From: a virus
Length of the DNA: 39,399 nt
IMG/VR virus record: IMGVR_UViG_3300044802_000021
Span: 1-39,399 of that record
Reading direction: 5' to 3' (one strand)
Positions within the stretch are counted from its first letter, which is position 1. Each line of letters opens with the position of its first letter. The translations under genes and the position numbers were made by a program. A model generated the notes under the pieces. That model worked only from the letters and a program-made list of their open reading frames with translations, did not search any database and was not told where the DNA came from. Positions 1 through 8,915 of the stretch are shown here, piece after piece.

Positions 1-885
1 CAGCGTGTATCCCGTACCCGAATTTCCCGTAGCCGTCGCCGTGTAGTAGCAATACACCTTGCCATTGACTTCAACCATTGCCGGGTCGGCAACCTGACCG
101 TTCGCAGAGCCAAAACCCTCGGAAGACGATGTACGAGGAAAAACCTCATTGTAAGAGCTCGCAACCGTCGCGGTCAAAGTGGCATCAGTAAACTGCATAC
201 GGAAAATGTCTGTCGGGACCGAAGTCGTGGTGCCCATCGTCTCCATTTGGCCCCAACCATAATAGGTTCCGCCGACGTTTACCGCATTTACGTTGGAAAT
301 GTTGGTGACAACACCGCCATACTTTGACCAGTTCAAGCCATCAGTAGACGTGGCTTGCGCCGCTTTCCAAATACCATTGCCGGTGTAATCGCTACAGCAA
401 GAGTAGAGCGCATACCACGTTCCAGCGGAAACATAAATAGGGTTCAACTGACTGATAGAGGCGTCATACGTTCCGTGTGCTCCTGCCGTCAAAGCAGAAG
501 CCTTTGCAAGAGACCACGATGTAACACCATCCGCAGACGACCAGCAATCTATTTGACCAACGCCCGCTGGACCGGGATTTCCGTAGTAATAATATGTGCC
601 GCTGTTTTTAAACAAACGGCCATGAACCATGTTTGAAATCACTACGCCATTTGATGTTCCAGTATAAGGAGTCCACGCCAATCCGTCATTAGACTCCGCA
701 TAGCAAAGGTCATTCCCACCCGTGAACCACATCTTGAAAACTTTACCGTCCGGGTTCGCAGACAGAATCTTTGGAGAGCCTTCGTAAAGAACGTTAGGTT
801 CTTCCGTGCCAGAAAGAGCACCGCCGCCATTCAGGTCGTGAGTGTTCGGCGTGATTACAACGCCTTGCTTTGTCCAAATAGCCAT
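1..885 (-). CDS. Beta-propeller glycosidase-like protein, partial (3' end outside window)
   Basis: An open frame begins with ATG at 885-883, preceded by GAGGTG six bases upstream, and stays open for 295 codons to the window edge. The protein has repeated blade-like segments with the pattern of five-bladed GH43/GH32-type propellers: KMWFTGGNDLCYAESNDG near residue 50, a YYYYGNPGP segment near residue 98, and several DGLxW-type turns. Such propellers occur in phage receptor-binding and tailspike proteins that bind or cleave surface glycans. No catalytic triad could be assigned with confidence. Base composition is clearly less GC-rich than the structural genes. It lies on the alternative branch (1-1039), not on the closed phage map, so it may come from a variant or a related phage. 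Confidence 0.6.
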   Translation of the reverse strand, partial: MAIWTKQGVVITPNTHDLNGGGALSGTEEPNVLYEGSPKILSANPDGKVFKMWFTGGNDLCYAESNDGLAWTPYTGTSNGVVISNMVHGRLFKNSGTYYYYGNPGPAGVGQIDCWSSADGVTSWSLAKASALTAGAHGTYDASISQLNPIYVSAGTWYALYSCCSDYTGNGIWKAAQATSTDGLNWSKYGGVVTNISNVNAVNVGGTYYGWGQMETMGTTTSVPTDIFRMQFTDATLTATVASSYNEVFPRTSSSEGFGSANGQVADPAMVEVNGKVYCYYTATATGNSGTGYTL

Positions 886-895
886 TTAAAACACC

Positions 896-1990
896 TCAAG
901 CGCAACTAGGAGAGCTATGATTATTTGTTCTTCGCATAGCAACCGACAGCGTCGATGGTCGCGCTCGTCGGAGGAGATGTCGTGCTTGTATTCGAGATGG
1001 TCCAATTTGCTGCCGCGCCCGCTTGGACAAGGGGGTTGGCGACAAAATGAGCGCCGCCGCGGGTGAAAACCCGCAACCCGTCTGCGCCATGTGAGTGCTG
1101 GTATCCGTTTTCGTCGCGAAGCTTCCAACATGCGCTTTCAAACCAGCAATCGCCGCGTAGCACAAGGAATAGGTTCCGACAGAAACGGTTCGATGAATAG
1201 TGAATCCGCCGGAAACAAACGTGTCGATGTAGCCACGATTATTAAGTGTCGGAGTAGCAACTCCTGTTCTGGTAACTCCGGAATAACATTCGTTGTGCTG
1301 GCCGTAGTGCAGCTCTTGATTGTTTGAGCCCTGGCCCGCGGCCATGTGAACGACGGTCGCCTGATTTGTGCCATCGGAAAAACCGACGTTAAGGCATGAG
1401 GTTGCATAATTCTGCGCTGACGCATAAAGCGATTCCGCAGAAACACCACTGAGCGCGGTAAGCACACAAGCGGGGGTGATTCCCAATCCGGTTATGTTTT
1501 CGCTTCCGGTACTACCGGTCTCCGAAATGGTTCCCAAGGCGGTTCCCGTGATGTCTGAGCCGCCAAGTGCGAGATAGAAAATTCGCACTGTACCGACAGC
1601 CGGAGCCGAACCCGCTGTCTGGGGATAAAGAGTGAACCCGCCGGAATCCATAGAATGCAGCGAGTAGGTTGAGTAAGGGTCGTTAGGGCCCGAGGTGTTG
1701 CCTTTTCCGTGCACGATGCAATAAACGGAAGTGCACGCGACTTGCGTGAAGCCTCCCCCGGTTTCTCCGTCCTTCTCATAAAAGGATTGGCACCATTGGT
1801 TCGTTCCGTCGGCAGCCCCGAAATTTCGATTTAAGTACGAGTTGATCGCGACCCCTAGCGCGTTGCTCCCGCTCGTTTGCGCCATTGACCAAAAGAAAAT
1901 AATCTTCGGCTGAAAACCCAAGCCCGTTATCACTATGTTAGCTGACGGATTGGGAAGAGCAAAAGAACCTACTGCCGATGAAAGCGACAT
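896..1990 (-). CDS. Tail fibre / receptor-binding protein, 5' part with a chimeric 3' end
   Basis: Start ATG at 1990 follows AGAGGAAACAG. Residues 1-317 contain two complete copies and the start of a third copy of a roughly 140-residue beta-rich repeat. Each copy opens with a glycine-rich ITGLGFxP-like strand and closes with a GGFTxxxx...YxAxAGLK-like strand. Downstream of position 1040 the assembled frame degenerates into a basic tail unlike the rest, ending at 896. The sensible continuation is 39272 down to 38667, which gives a 518-residue fibre in the same frame. The gene follows the tail-tip genes, the usual place for host-recognition fibres. Its GC content is lower than that of its neighbours, consistent with modular exchange. 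Confidence 0.7.
   Translation of the reverse strand: MSLSSAVGSFALPNPSANIVITGLGFQPKIIFFWSMAQTSGSNALGVAINSYLNRNFGAADGTNQWCQSFYEKDGETGGGFTQVACTSVYCIVHGKGNTSGPNDPYSTYSLHSMDSGGFTLYPQTAGSAPAVGTVRIFYLALGGSDITGTALGTISETGSTGSENITGLGITPACVLTALSGVSAESLYASAQNYATSCLNVGFSDGTNQATVVHMAAGQGSNNQELHYGQHNECYSGVTRTGVATPTLNNRGYIDTFVSGGFTIHRTVSVGTYSLCYAAIAGLKAHVGSFATKTDTSTHMAQTGCGFSPAAALILSPTPLSKRARQQIGPSRIQARHLLRRARPSTLSVAMRRTNNHSSPSCA
921..1039 (-). pseudogene. Orphan 3' end of a second tail-fibre gene
   Basis: On the minus strand, in a different frame from the fibre reading through 1040-1990, this stretch reads VANPLVQAGAAANWTISN and ends TIDAVGCYAKNK followed by TAA. That is plausible fibre C-terminal sequence. 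It is followed 35 bases later by the ribosome site and start of the propeller gene. The shared repeat reads sensibly only in the other frame, so the junction at 1039/1040 is out of frame. Either a real recombination with frameshift or an assembly chimera would explain this. Confidence 0.5.
1040..1166. repeat. 127-bp exact direct repeat, copy 1
   Basis: Identical to 39273-39399, the last 127 bases of the window. The identity begins at CGACAAAATG and ends at GCACAAG. The preceding bases differ. The length equals a common maximal k-mer of short-read assemblers, so it most likely marks a graph node where the circular or permuted map closes and where two alternative upstream paths meet. It encodes the start of the third beta-repeat of the fibre. 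Confidence 0.9.
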
Positions 1991-2002
1991 AACTGTTTCC
2001 TC

Positions 2003-2446
2003 TTAACTTGTCCTGTATCCGTACAGCGTGATTCCCACGTCCGCCAGCGTCGCGTCCGCCGTCGCCGGCCCGTCGACCTCTAGGAGATCGCCCGCGGCGA
2101 AACTCTCGTCCGACGCTTGCGTAAACGCGCCGACGGCGCCGCCGGCCGAATACTTGACGGTCGCGAATGAACTCCCGTTCTTTTTGAGCGTGAAAGTCGT
2201 GTCGGCCGTCGCGTTGGTGCTTGCGGCCGCGTAGGAATTCGCGGCACTCGCTGGAAACAGCACGGCCCGCGTCAGTTTGACGCGGAGGAGGATTTGTGCG
2301 TTCGCGCCCACACCAGGCGCGAAGATCGGAACATCGAACGGCGCCGTGTACTCCGCGGAGACGTTTCCGCTCCCGTCCTTTTGAAAGCCGACGTTTAGTT
2401 TTCCCGCCGCCGGTGACGGCGTTGTAGAGTTGAACGTTACACTCAT
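2003..2446 (-). CDS. Small virion / tail-associated protein
   Basis: A 147-residue protein starting at ATG 2446 with GGGGAGC upstream. It is rich in Ala, Ser, Thr and Gly, has no membrane segment, and has predicted beta-sandwich character. The centre carries alternating strands (TTFTLKKNGSSFATVKYSAG) and the C-terminus ends GITLYGYRTS. Proteins of this kind are common next to fibre genes in siphoviruses and are usually annotated as hypothetical structural proteins. It sits between the tail tip gene and the fibre gene in the same orientation, so a role in the distal tail or as a fibre adaptor is inferred from context only. Confidence 0.6.
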   Translation of the reverse strand: MSVTFNSTTPSPAAGKLNVGFQKDGSGNVSAEYTAPFDVPIFAPGVGANAQILLRVKLTRAVLFPASAANSYAAASTNATADTTFTLKKNGSSFATVKYSAGGAVGAFTQASDESFAAGDLLEVDGPATADATLADVGITLYGYRTS

Positions 2447-2470
2447 TAGAGCTCCCCTTCCCTGCCAAAC

Positions 2471-5410
2471 CTAAGAAGTCGTCAGAGGCAAAATCCAGTC
2501 CGGAGCGTTCGCGTCGACCGCGAGCCAGTAATCGTCTGACATAGCGACGTCGTCGACGAGGACGCTTTGATTGGTTGCCGATCCGCTCGCGCCTTTGATA
2601 TTTCCGACGGCGGATCCCCACGATCCGCTCGCTTGCTGGTAGACATCCCCGTTCGTGATGTTGAGGTAATAGTCGCCGTCGCTATGCGTCGTCGAGGGAG
2701 CTCCCGCGCCCTCGTACCACTTGCTCCCCGCCGCGCCGGCGGAGCCCGCCGCGCCTTTTATGTTTCCGACCGGCGATCCCCACGATCCGGAAACTTGCTG
2801 GTAGACGTCGCCATTCGTGACGTTGAGGTAATAGTCGCCGTCGCTGTGCGTCGTCGAGGGAGCTCCCGCGCCCTCGTACCACTTGCTTCCCGCGGCGCCA
2901 GCGGACCCCGCCGCTCCGGTTGCGCCGGTTGCTCCGGCCGATCCCGCGGATCCCGTCGCTCCCGTAGATCCCGCCGCTCCGGTTGCTCCGGCTGATCCCG
3001 TGGGCCCGGTTGCGCCGGTTGGTCCCGTCGGCCCGGTTGCTCCCGTTGGCCCAGACGTGGGGATCGTTGCCGGTTTCAAGAAATCGAATCCCGCCTCAAA
3101 AAAAACAACGCGCGTCCCCAAGGGATGATCCGCGGGGACCGTGTCCAGAACGCCGCGCATGATCCCAGAGATCGAGACCGTTCCGTCACCGTTCAACGTG
3201 ACCGTTTCCCACGAACAAAACTCCCCGGTATCGACGAACATGAGGAGGTTCTTTCCGTTCGACAAACCGCTCGCATCCGTCGAGATCAACGCATCGAGAT
3301 CTCGCGCGCCGGTCGCCGACAAGACGAAACCGGTCCCGTCCGTCGCTCCCGTATTCACGGGATAATCGGCGGAGAGGAGACCGGAAAGCATGAAACCGCC
3401 GATCGTTCCGTAGCTCGAATATGCCGAGCCGCCCGCCTCGTCCGCGAATACTTCGAAAGCCTTGCTCACCGCATCGCCGCGGACGCAACCGACCGTGATC
3501 CGCTCGTCGGCCGAAATCGAAAACGCATAGGGACTCTCGATCGCCATTTGATAGTCCGGCGCCGCCGGCGCCGCGTTCGGATCCGTCCAGCCCGACGCCG
3601 GCGGAGCGAGAAACGCCATCGAACTGATCCCGAAAATATCCTCGACGGCGTCGATCGTGATCTTTCCATCCAGGAGCGATCCGTATCCGATCCGCGTGAT
3701 CCGATAGACCGCGTTTTCGATTTGGAGAGGCGCCCACGTCCAACGGAACAACCCTCCCGGCCGCCAGTTCCACGCCGTCCGATTCGTGATGATCTTGACC
3801 TTCGCTAGAGGATAGGTGAGCGTTTTGAGGACGCGGATCGCCACCAGGCCCGCCGTCGCCGAATTCGAGATCCCTTTAAAATCGATCGTTTGCGGCCGCA
3901 CCTCGCCCGTCACGCGAATGTTTGCGGGATCGTAGGCGTTTATGATCCCGTCGGCGAAATCGCCGGCCCGGTTGCTGTATTTGATCGCGACGCGGTTCGT
4001 CGTCTCGCTCCAGGATCCGCGCGAAAAATCCGGCGTCGCGAGAACGTTGTCGACCGTGAGGACCGGGAGCGTCGAGGGATCATATCCGCCGCGCGCGAGG
4101 ACGATCGTCCAGAGCCCCGTCGACGGATCCGTATAAAGGAGCCCGTCGACGTGCCGGAGGATCTCGCCGATCAACTGATCGGCGCTCCCTTGCGTATCGA
4201 ACTGCATCGAGATCCCGAGACCCTCAGCCGCGAGCGTCGCGCCGGCCGCGATGAAACTCGCCGCGCCGATCGTCGTGTAAGGGAGCCCGAGACCCCAGTT
4301 CGGATCCGTGAGCGCTTCATAGATCGCGAAAGCTGCGTTCGCATCCCCGTTGATATTCGCGACCGCGTCGCCCTGGGCCAGAGGATCCGGACACCGGCGA
4401 ATCACGAACGCCGGAGGCTTGAGGTAATTTGACGTGCCCATGTACGTCTGACAAAAAACCGCGTAGCACTTCCCGCGGTATGCCGGCGCGACTTTCGAGT
4501 GCGAGGTCGAAATCACGAACTTGTCGCCGTTCGCGAACTGGATCGATCCCCGGTTGATCGTGAAGTTTATGATCGGACAGGAGAACGCTTGATCGGCCCA
4601 ACAGCCGCGGGAGCCGTCACTGTTCGGCCCCGCGTTGATCTGTTCACCGGAGACCGATCCGACGACGTGGAACTCCATGTGTTGATAGGTCCCATGCGTG
4701 TTATTGCCGTCGATCCCGTAAGCTGTGATCGTGATCGTCTCGTCGAGAGAACTGGATCCCCCGGATTCGCTGGAAATCGTTCCGTTGCCCACGCCGGAAA
4801 ACTCGTATCCGATCCCAGACTGATCCAGAACGATGCGCCCCTGTTTTGCCCCCAGGTAATCGTCCGGTTGCTGCGTTTGGACTCCGCGATAAAAATTGAT
4901 CTGTCCGGAGACGCCGCCGGCGCCGCCCGCGGCCGTTCCGCCGAACAATTTGTCGCCGGTCGCCGTGAGTTTGAGATAGTTCTCGCTCCCGTTTCCGTTC
5001 GTGATCGTCGCCGAAGTGTACGGGAGATCCTTTTTGTCGAACTCGATCGAGAGGAGCGCATCGATCGCTCCGTGACAAAGCATCATCTGACAGCCGAGAA
5101 AATACTTGTATCCCGTGACCGTCGAACGCCCGAGCTCCAGGATCCCGCCGCCAACTTTGACCGCTTTCGATTTGAGATCGCCCCACCATACCGTGTTACC
5201 TCCGGCGATCTTCACCGTCCCGAAAACGACCGGGATCGCGCGACCCTCTTCCGCCGTTGGGACAGAGAAATCCCCGAGCGCCGACGGTTGCGGCCCCTGA
5301 GGATGCGGAGCCAGCAAAGCGCCGACGACGGTCGTCGCGACGAATAGCAGTAGAAGAAGCCAGAAGATGACCGCACCTCTTTCCGCGTCAACCGACGCTC
5401 GCGCTCCCAT
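2471..5410 (-). CDS. Tail tip / host-specificity protein with collagen-like C-terminus
   Basis: A 979-residue protein. The N-terminus has a hydrophobic segment at about residues 14-34 (VIFWLLLLLFVATTVVGALL), then FSVPTAEEGRAIPVVFGTV, a phrase typical of the large phage tail-tip proteins related to lambda J and GTA tail proteins. The middle (about residues 340-590) carries the NWGLGLP-type segment and the WRPGGLFRWTW region of the Phage-tail_3-like fold. From about residue 787 there are Gly-x-y collagen-like triplets (GPTGATGPTGPTG), then two near-identical 54-residue modules beginning KWYEGAGAP, and a short unique end. It overlaps the upstream tail gene by 23 bases. No good ribosome site precedes the start, so coupled translation is likely. 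It forms the tail tip that contacts the host and probably bears the fibres. Confidence 0.75.
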   Translation of the reverse strand: MGARASVDAERGAVIFWLLLLLFVATTVVGALLAPHPQGPQPSALGDFSVPTAEEGRAIPVVFGTVKIAGGNTVWWGDLKSKAVKVGGGILELGRSTVTGYKYFLGCQMMLCHGAIDALLSIEFDKKDLPYTSATITNGNGSENYLKLTATGDKLFGGTAAGGAGGVSGQINFYRGVQTQQPDDYLGAKQGRIVLDQSGIGYEFSGVGNGTISSESGGSSSLDETITITAYGIDGNNTHGTYQHMEFHVVGSVSGEQINAGPNSDGSRGCWADQAFSCPIINFTINRGSIQFANGDKFVISTSHSKVAPAYRGKCYAVFCQTYMGTSNYLKPPAFVIRRCPDPLAQGDAVANINGDANAAFAIYEALTDPNWGLGLPYTTIGAASFIAAGATLAAEGLGISMQFDTQGSADQLIGEILRHVDGLLYTDPSTGLWTIVLARGGYDPSTLPVLTVDNVLATPDFSRGSWSETTNRVAIKYSNRAGDFADGIINAYDPANIRVTGEVRPQTIDFKGISNSATAGLVAIRVLKTLTYPLAKVKIITNRTAWNWRPGGLFRWTWAPLQIENAVYRITRIGYGSLLDGKITIDAVEDIFGISSMAFLAPPASGWTDPNAAPAAPDYQMAIESPYAFSISADERITVGCVRGDAVSKAFEVFADEAGGSAYSSYGTIGGFMLSGLLSADYPVNTGATDGTGFVLSATGARDLDALISTDASGLSNGKNLLMFVDTGEFCSWETVTLNGDGTVSISGIMRGVLDTVPADHPLGTRVVFFEAGFDFLKPATIPTSGPTGATGPTGPTGATGPTGSAGATGAAGSTGATGSAGSAGATGATGAAGSAGAAGSKWYEGAGAPSTTHSDGDYYLNVTNGDVYQQVSGSWGSPVGNIKGAAGSAGAAGSKWYEGAGAPSTTHSDGDYYLNITNGDVYQQASGSWGSAVGNIKGASGSATNQSVLVDDVAMSDDYWLAVDANAPDWILPLTTS
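2590..2913. repeat. Two tandem 162-bp repeats inside the tail tip gene
   Basis: Units 2590-2751 and 2752-2913 are about 90% identical by eye. Each encodes a collagen-like linker followed by KWYEG...GDYYLN...GDVYQQ and ending NIKG. The identity is strongest around the stretches encoding the KWYEGAGAP and DGDYYLN motifs. This looks like a recent in-frame duplication of a small C-terminal module. Confidence 0.85.
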
Positions 5411-6185
5411 CGAACGGATTGATCGTCGGGATCAGATCGAATCCGAGAAAACTGATCGTGCGCCCATAATGTGTGCACGCCGAAAAATCGAGATTGCAAC
5501 CGGCCGTCGCCGCGCACGCCGCCGGCGCGGTGAGACCGGGGATCGCGGAGATCAACGTGATCGTCTCCCCCGATGCGTCGACGATCATCCGGTACTCGTC
5601 CCCGACTTTGAGATATCCCGCTTTGAGCGGATCGGGGAGAGACGCGAACCCCGGGATGGTGAGGATCGTCCCGGTCGCGTCGATCGCGGTAATCATGCCC
5701 TCGAACGTGTGATCCGAAAGCGCCGCGCCGCAACCCGGATCCCCGAAAACGTGCGAGCATGGCGCCTGATATAGCTGTTGCGGGATCTTCCTCTGGAGAT
5801 AGTAAGCCGCGGAGTTGCACGTAAATTCGCATTGATCCGTGAATCGCGCGGACGCCAGGACGCCCACGAAGAGCACGACCGTCTCGGAATCCCCATAGTG
5901 CGAGCCGAACGCCGTCACCGCGATCGGCGCAGAGGGTAAGTACGGGATGCACATCTGTGCGAGAGGATGATCTTTCGGGAGATAGATCTTTAACTGCCCC
6001 GAGACGACCTCGTTCGATTGTTCGGACTCGTCGCGCGTGATCGTCGCCGGCGAGTATACTTGCTCCAAATAGGAGATCTCCTCTTCCGCGTTCGTCAACG
6101 CGAACGAGATCCCCGTGCTCTGGAAAAGATAGAGCTCATATGGTTCTCCCGCGGAGCCGGATTTTTCGAGCGCGTCGAAACTCAT
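5388..6185 (-). CDS. Tail assembly protein, DUF2163 / BR0599 family
   Basis: A 265-residue protein. Its layout matches the DUF2163/BR0599 family found in siphoviruses and gene transfer agents: an N-terminal beta-rich domain and a cysteine-rich C-terminal half with CSHVFGDPGCG near residue 145 and a CNLDFSAC...GRTISFLGF segment near residues 230-250. The spaced cysteines are the family hallmark and may bind a metal. Start ATG 6185 overlaps the upstream stop by ATGA and has GGGAGC ahead of it. In related gene transfer agents this protein is part of the distal tail near the hub. Its order here (571-residue tail protein, this gene, tail tip) agrees with that. Confidence 0.75.
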   Translation of the reverse strand: MSFDALEKSGSAGEPYELYLFQSTGISFALTNAEEEISYLEQVYSPATITRDESEQSNEVVSGQLKIYLPKDHPLAQMCIPYLPSAPIAVTAFGSHYGDSETVVLFVGVLASARFTDQCEFTCNSAAYYLQRKIPQQLYQAPCSHVFGDPGCGAALSDHTFEGMITAIDATGTILTIPGFASLPDPLKAGYLKVGDEYRMIVDASGETITLISAIPGLTAPAACAATAGCNLDFSACTHYGRTISFLGFDLIPTINPFDGSASVG

Positions 6186-7897
6186 GGGAGCTCCCTCGGA
6201 ACTTCCTGGAGCTCCAGGATCGCGTCGCCGTGATCCGTGCTAGTCCATTTGATCGCGACGCGATCGCTTGCGAGCCGCGCGAGGGTCAGAAACGAAATCA
6301 TCGTCGAGCCCTTCGCGAACTTTTTCCCGGTCGCGGATTCCAGCGTGAGACCCTCCGTCCCGTCGCCGTTGTCGGCCGCGGCCGTGATTTTGCGATACAC
6401 GTTTCCGGATCCGTCGATCGGAATAAACGCCACGAACCGGCGCGCCTCGTTCGGAAAAAAAAACCGCGAATAGAATTCCGACTTGATCGTGATCCCGGAA
6501 TCTCCGGCGAGAACATCGTTCGCCAGGACGAGATCCTGATCCCACGTCGGGATCCAGAATGGAACGACTTGTCCGAACCGGCGGATCACGAACGCCCGAA
6601 ACGCCGTCACGATGGGATGTGTGTCGAGCCACCACGGAAACTCCTGGCCTACGACCGCGCTCCCGCCTTTGTCGATCACCTCGATCGGCCCGATCTTCGG
6701 ATCGATCGTCACCAGAGACCGCTTATAACTCCGCTTGAGCGGAGCGTTTTCCCAGTTCGGCGGGATCTCTAAAACGTCGAACCCTTTAAACTGCGCCGGC
6801 GAGATCGTCGGCGCCGGCGCCGGCTGTCCCGCTTCCCCGATAAAACTCACGTCGACCTCGTCGATTTCGCTGCTATATCGCGAGACCTCGACCGCGGCCG
6901 GCAATCGGCAAAGGAAGACGGGGACGACGCGCGTCCCTGGACCGGCCGTCCAGGAAAACTGTGTGGGAGAACTCACGCCGATCGAATGAGCGCCCACGCT
7001 CGCGATCGTCAACGCCTCGAAAGTGTACTCGTCGACCCAGATCGCCACGAGCCCGCCGGCCGCGAATAGCCGATCGGCCGTCTCGACGGGGATCGAGAAC
7101 GACCCCGCCGGGAGATCCGCCGTCAACGGTTGCGCGTCCGGCCAAAACGGAACGCCGAAAGGTTGCTGTTGCCATCCCCAGATCAGGGACTCCAAGCCGG
7201 CCGCGTCGCGTGCGTTTAGCGTGAGCGCGCGATACTTGACCGCACGCCGCGGGATCCGGCGGAGCGCCCGGCGTTGCTCCGCGTCGGAATAGGCCCGGAG
7301 AACGTCCGTCAGATATTCGATGGACTCCTCGACGCCCTCGTTCCAATCGAGACGCACGGAAAAAAGCACGATGCGGGATCCCGTGACGACGAGCGTCGTT
7401 CCTGGAGGACTTCCGGCGAACGCGAAGAGAACCGTCTGATTGATCTGCGTCGCGCCGGCGGAGGGGACGGTCGCCTGATAGATCCGCGAATCGAGCGCCG
7501 CGATCAACAGAGGCTCGCCGAAGAGATCCGCGATCGTCAATCCGCCGCTTCCCGAAATATCGATCTCCTCCAGAACTTGATCGGAGTCGCGAAACGCGTT
7601 CCACACCTCAACCGCGAATTGTGTCGAGGTGACGACGAATCCGAGCCCCTTCGTGCCCGGGATCACGAGGATCTTTCCGAACAACTGACCGCCGAACAGT
7701 TCGACGCGCGCGCCGGCGAGATCCTCGTGCGCCACGGAGACGACCGGCTCCGGGACCCCGCGCGTCGCCGCCAGGGAGGAGCTCGTAACCCCAATGCTCA
7801 AAACTGAGGCAAACATCCCCGCGGTGAGATCCAGCGACGCGTTCTCAGGATCGAGCCCGCCGATAGCTGGAAAAACCTGTCCGGCGAAATCCGCCAT
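6182..7897 (-). CDS. Distal tail protein, large GTA/DUF2460-like
   Basis: A 571-residue protein beginning MADFAGQVFPAIG with AGAGGGGAA before the ATG. The sequence is beta-rich. The C-terminal third contains PLKRSYKRSLVTIDPKIGP and FPWWLDTHPIVTAFRAFVIR, and the mid region has RIPRRAVKYRALTLNARDA, as in distal-tail proteins that recognise the tail tube end. It lies between two paralogous tail proteins and the DUF2163-type gene, which matches the usual tape measure to tail tip series. Family assignment is from general resemblance, so the exact hub position is uncertain. Confidence 0.6.
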   Translation of the reverse strand: MADFAGQVFPAIGGLDPENASLDLTAGMFASVLSIGVTSSSLAATRGVPEPVVSVAHEDLAGARVELFGGQLFGKILVIPGTKGLGFVVTSTQFAVEVWNAFRDSDQVLEEIDISGSGGLTIADLFGEPLLIAALDSRIYQATVPSAGATQINQTVLFAFAGSPPGTTLVVTGSRIVLFSVRLDWNEGVEESIEYLTDVLRAYSDAEQRRALRRIPRRAVKYRALTLNARDAAGLESLIWGWQQQPFGVPFWPDAQPLTADLPAGSFSIPVETADRLFAAGGLVAIWVDEYTFEALTIASVGAHSIGVSSPTQFSWTAGPGTRVVPVFLCRLPAAVEVSRYSSEIDEVDVSFIGEAGQPAPAPTISPAQFKGFDVLEIPPNWENAPLKRSYKRSLVTIDPKIGPIEVIDKGGSAVVGQEFPWWLDTHPIVTAFRAFVIRRFGQVVPFWIPTWDQDLVLANDVLAGDSGITIKSEFYSRFFFPNEARRFVAFIPIDGSGNVYRKITAAADNGDGTEGLTLESATGKKFAKGSTMISFLTLARLASDRVAIKWTSTDHGDAILELQEVPRELP

Positions 7898-7904
7898 TTC
7901 CCCT

Positions 7905-8906
7905 CTATTGCTTCACGATCGCGAAATTCGGGAAAAGTTTGTACGTCGTTCCCCCGAGGACATACTCGTCCGCCGACGAAAAACCGTTCCCGACGGCGTT
8001 GGACACGAAAACGTTCGGGACCGATCCGAGGAGGGAGAATCCCGTCGACGTGGAGTCGCGGTTCGCCCAGAGGAAAATCGGGAGGAGATTCGCGCGGCCG
8101 TCCTGCGCGCTCACTTGCTCGTTTTGAAACTCGAACAGGTAGGCGTCGTAAGCGTAGACCGGATAGTAGTTCTCCATACTAGTCGTCAAACCCCGGATCG
8201 ACGAGTTGCCGCGCTTGCCCTGATATCCGTGATCCGCGGCCGAAACCGCCGAAGTGTGGATCCCGACCCATTTCCCCGTGAAGGAATCAACGTCGACGCG
8301 AACGAATCCCATCGCGCCGCCGCGCGCATCCAGGCCGACGAACGGACAATCGGCCGTGATCGTGAACCCTGCGAGATTCGGGCTCGACGTGACCTCAGTC
8401 GAATACATGCTGCTCGTGGATCCGAAAAAGTACGGACCGCCGGTCCAGGATCCCGCCTTGTTAAGAGAAAGACCCCATCCCAGATAGGTATAGAGGCCCG
8501 GCGTCACCTGGACGACGACGACGACGTTGTCGCCGGCCGCGTCCGCGAAAAAATAGTAGTTTCCAAACGGACCGGAGGAGAGACGCGCACACACGCCGAT
8601 CGGATTCGAGGAGCTCCCGACCGGCCCGCCTGCCTGATTGTTCCAGGCGTTCGCGCCGTTGTAGCCCGTCCCGAGATAAAGATTCAGTACGTAGGTGCCC
8701 CCGGTTGCCTGGCTCGTTTGCCAAACAGGAGACTCGTTCATCGTCGCGCGGAGGTGAGCATAATTTCCGCTTTTGTGGAGAGACGCCGTCCAGCCGGAGC
8801 CCTCGACGGCGCTGCGATCTTGCGTCCAACCGATCCCGACGAGCCATGTCACGAGTTGCTGTAGAAGATCGACCGGAGAAGTCGCGGAGCCCGTTTGATA
8901 CTGCAT
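7905..8906 (-). CDS. Minor tail protein, paralogue A
   Basis: A 333-residue beta-rich protein with GGGGGAC ahead of ATG 8906. It shares architecture with the next gene upstream (8916-10100). The N-terminus has an SATSPVDLLQQLVTWL helix, followed by a long Gly/Ser/Tyr-rich middle. The C-terminus has PNVFVSNAVGNGFSSADEY followed by GGTTYKLFPNFA, which aligns with PNIFGELDGVFATSGFS and GGISYLVVQNVF in the neighbour. The pair probably arose by duplication. The position right after the tape measure suggests a role in the distal tail. No enzyme motif is visible. Confidence 0.6.
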   Translation of the reverse strand: MQYQTGSATSPVDLLQQLVTWLVGIGWTQDRSAVEGSGWTASLHKSGNYAHLRATMNESPVWQTSQATGGTYVLNLYLGTGYNGANAWNNQAGGPVGSSSNPIGVCARLSSGPFGNYYFFADAAGDNVVVVVQVTPGLYTYLGWGLSLNKAGSWTGGPYFFGSTSSMYSTEVTSSPNLAGFTITADCPFVGLDARGGAMGFVRVDVDSFTGKWVGIHTSAVSAADHGYQGKRGNSSIRGLTTSMENYYPVYAYDAYLFEFQNEQVSAQDGRANLLPIFLWANRDSTSTGFSLLGSVPNVFVSNAVGNGFSSADEYVLGGTTYKLFPNFAIVKQ

Positions 8907-8915
8907 ACCGTCCCC

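Noticed and set aside
1040-1166. Template/variable repeat of a diversity-generating retroelement
   Set aside because: The copies are identical with no adenine-specific changes, lie mid-gene rather than at the 3' end, and no reverse transcriptase is present in the window.
1938-2621. 227-codon minus-strand frame between fibre and tail tip
   Set aside because: Overlaps better-supported genes on both sides and is extremely Arg-rich.
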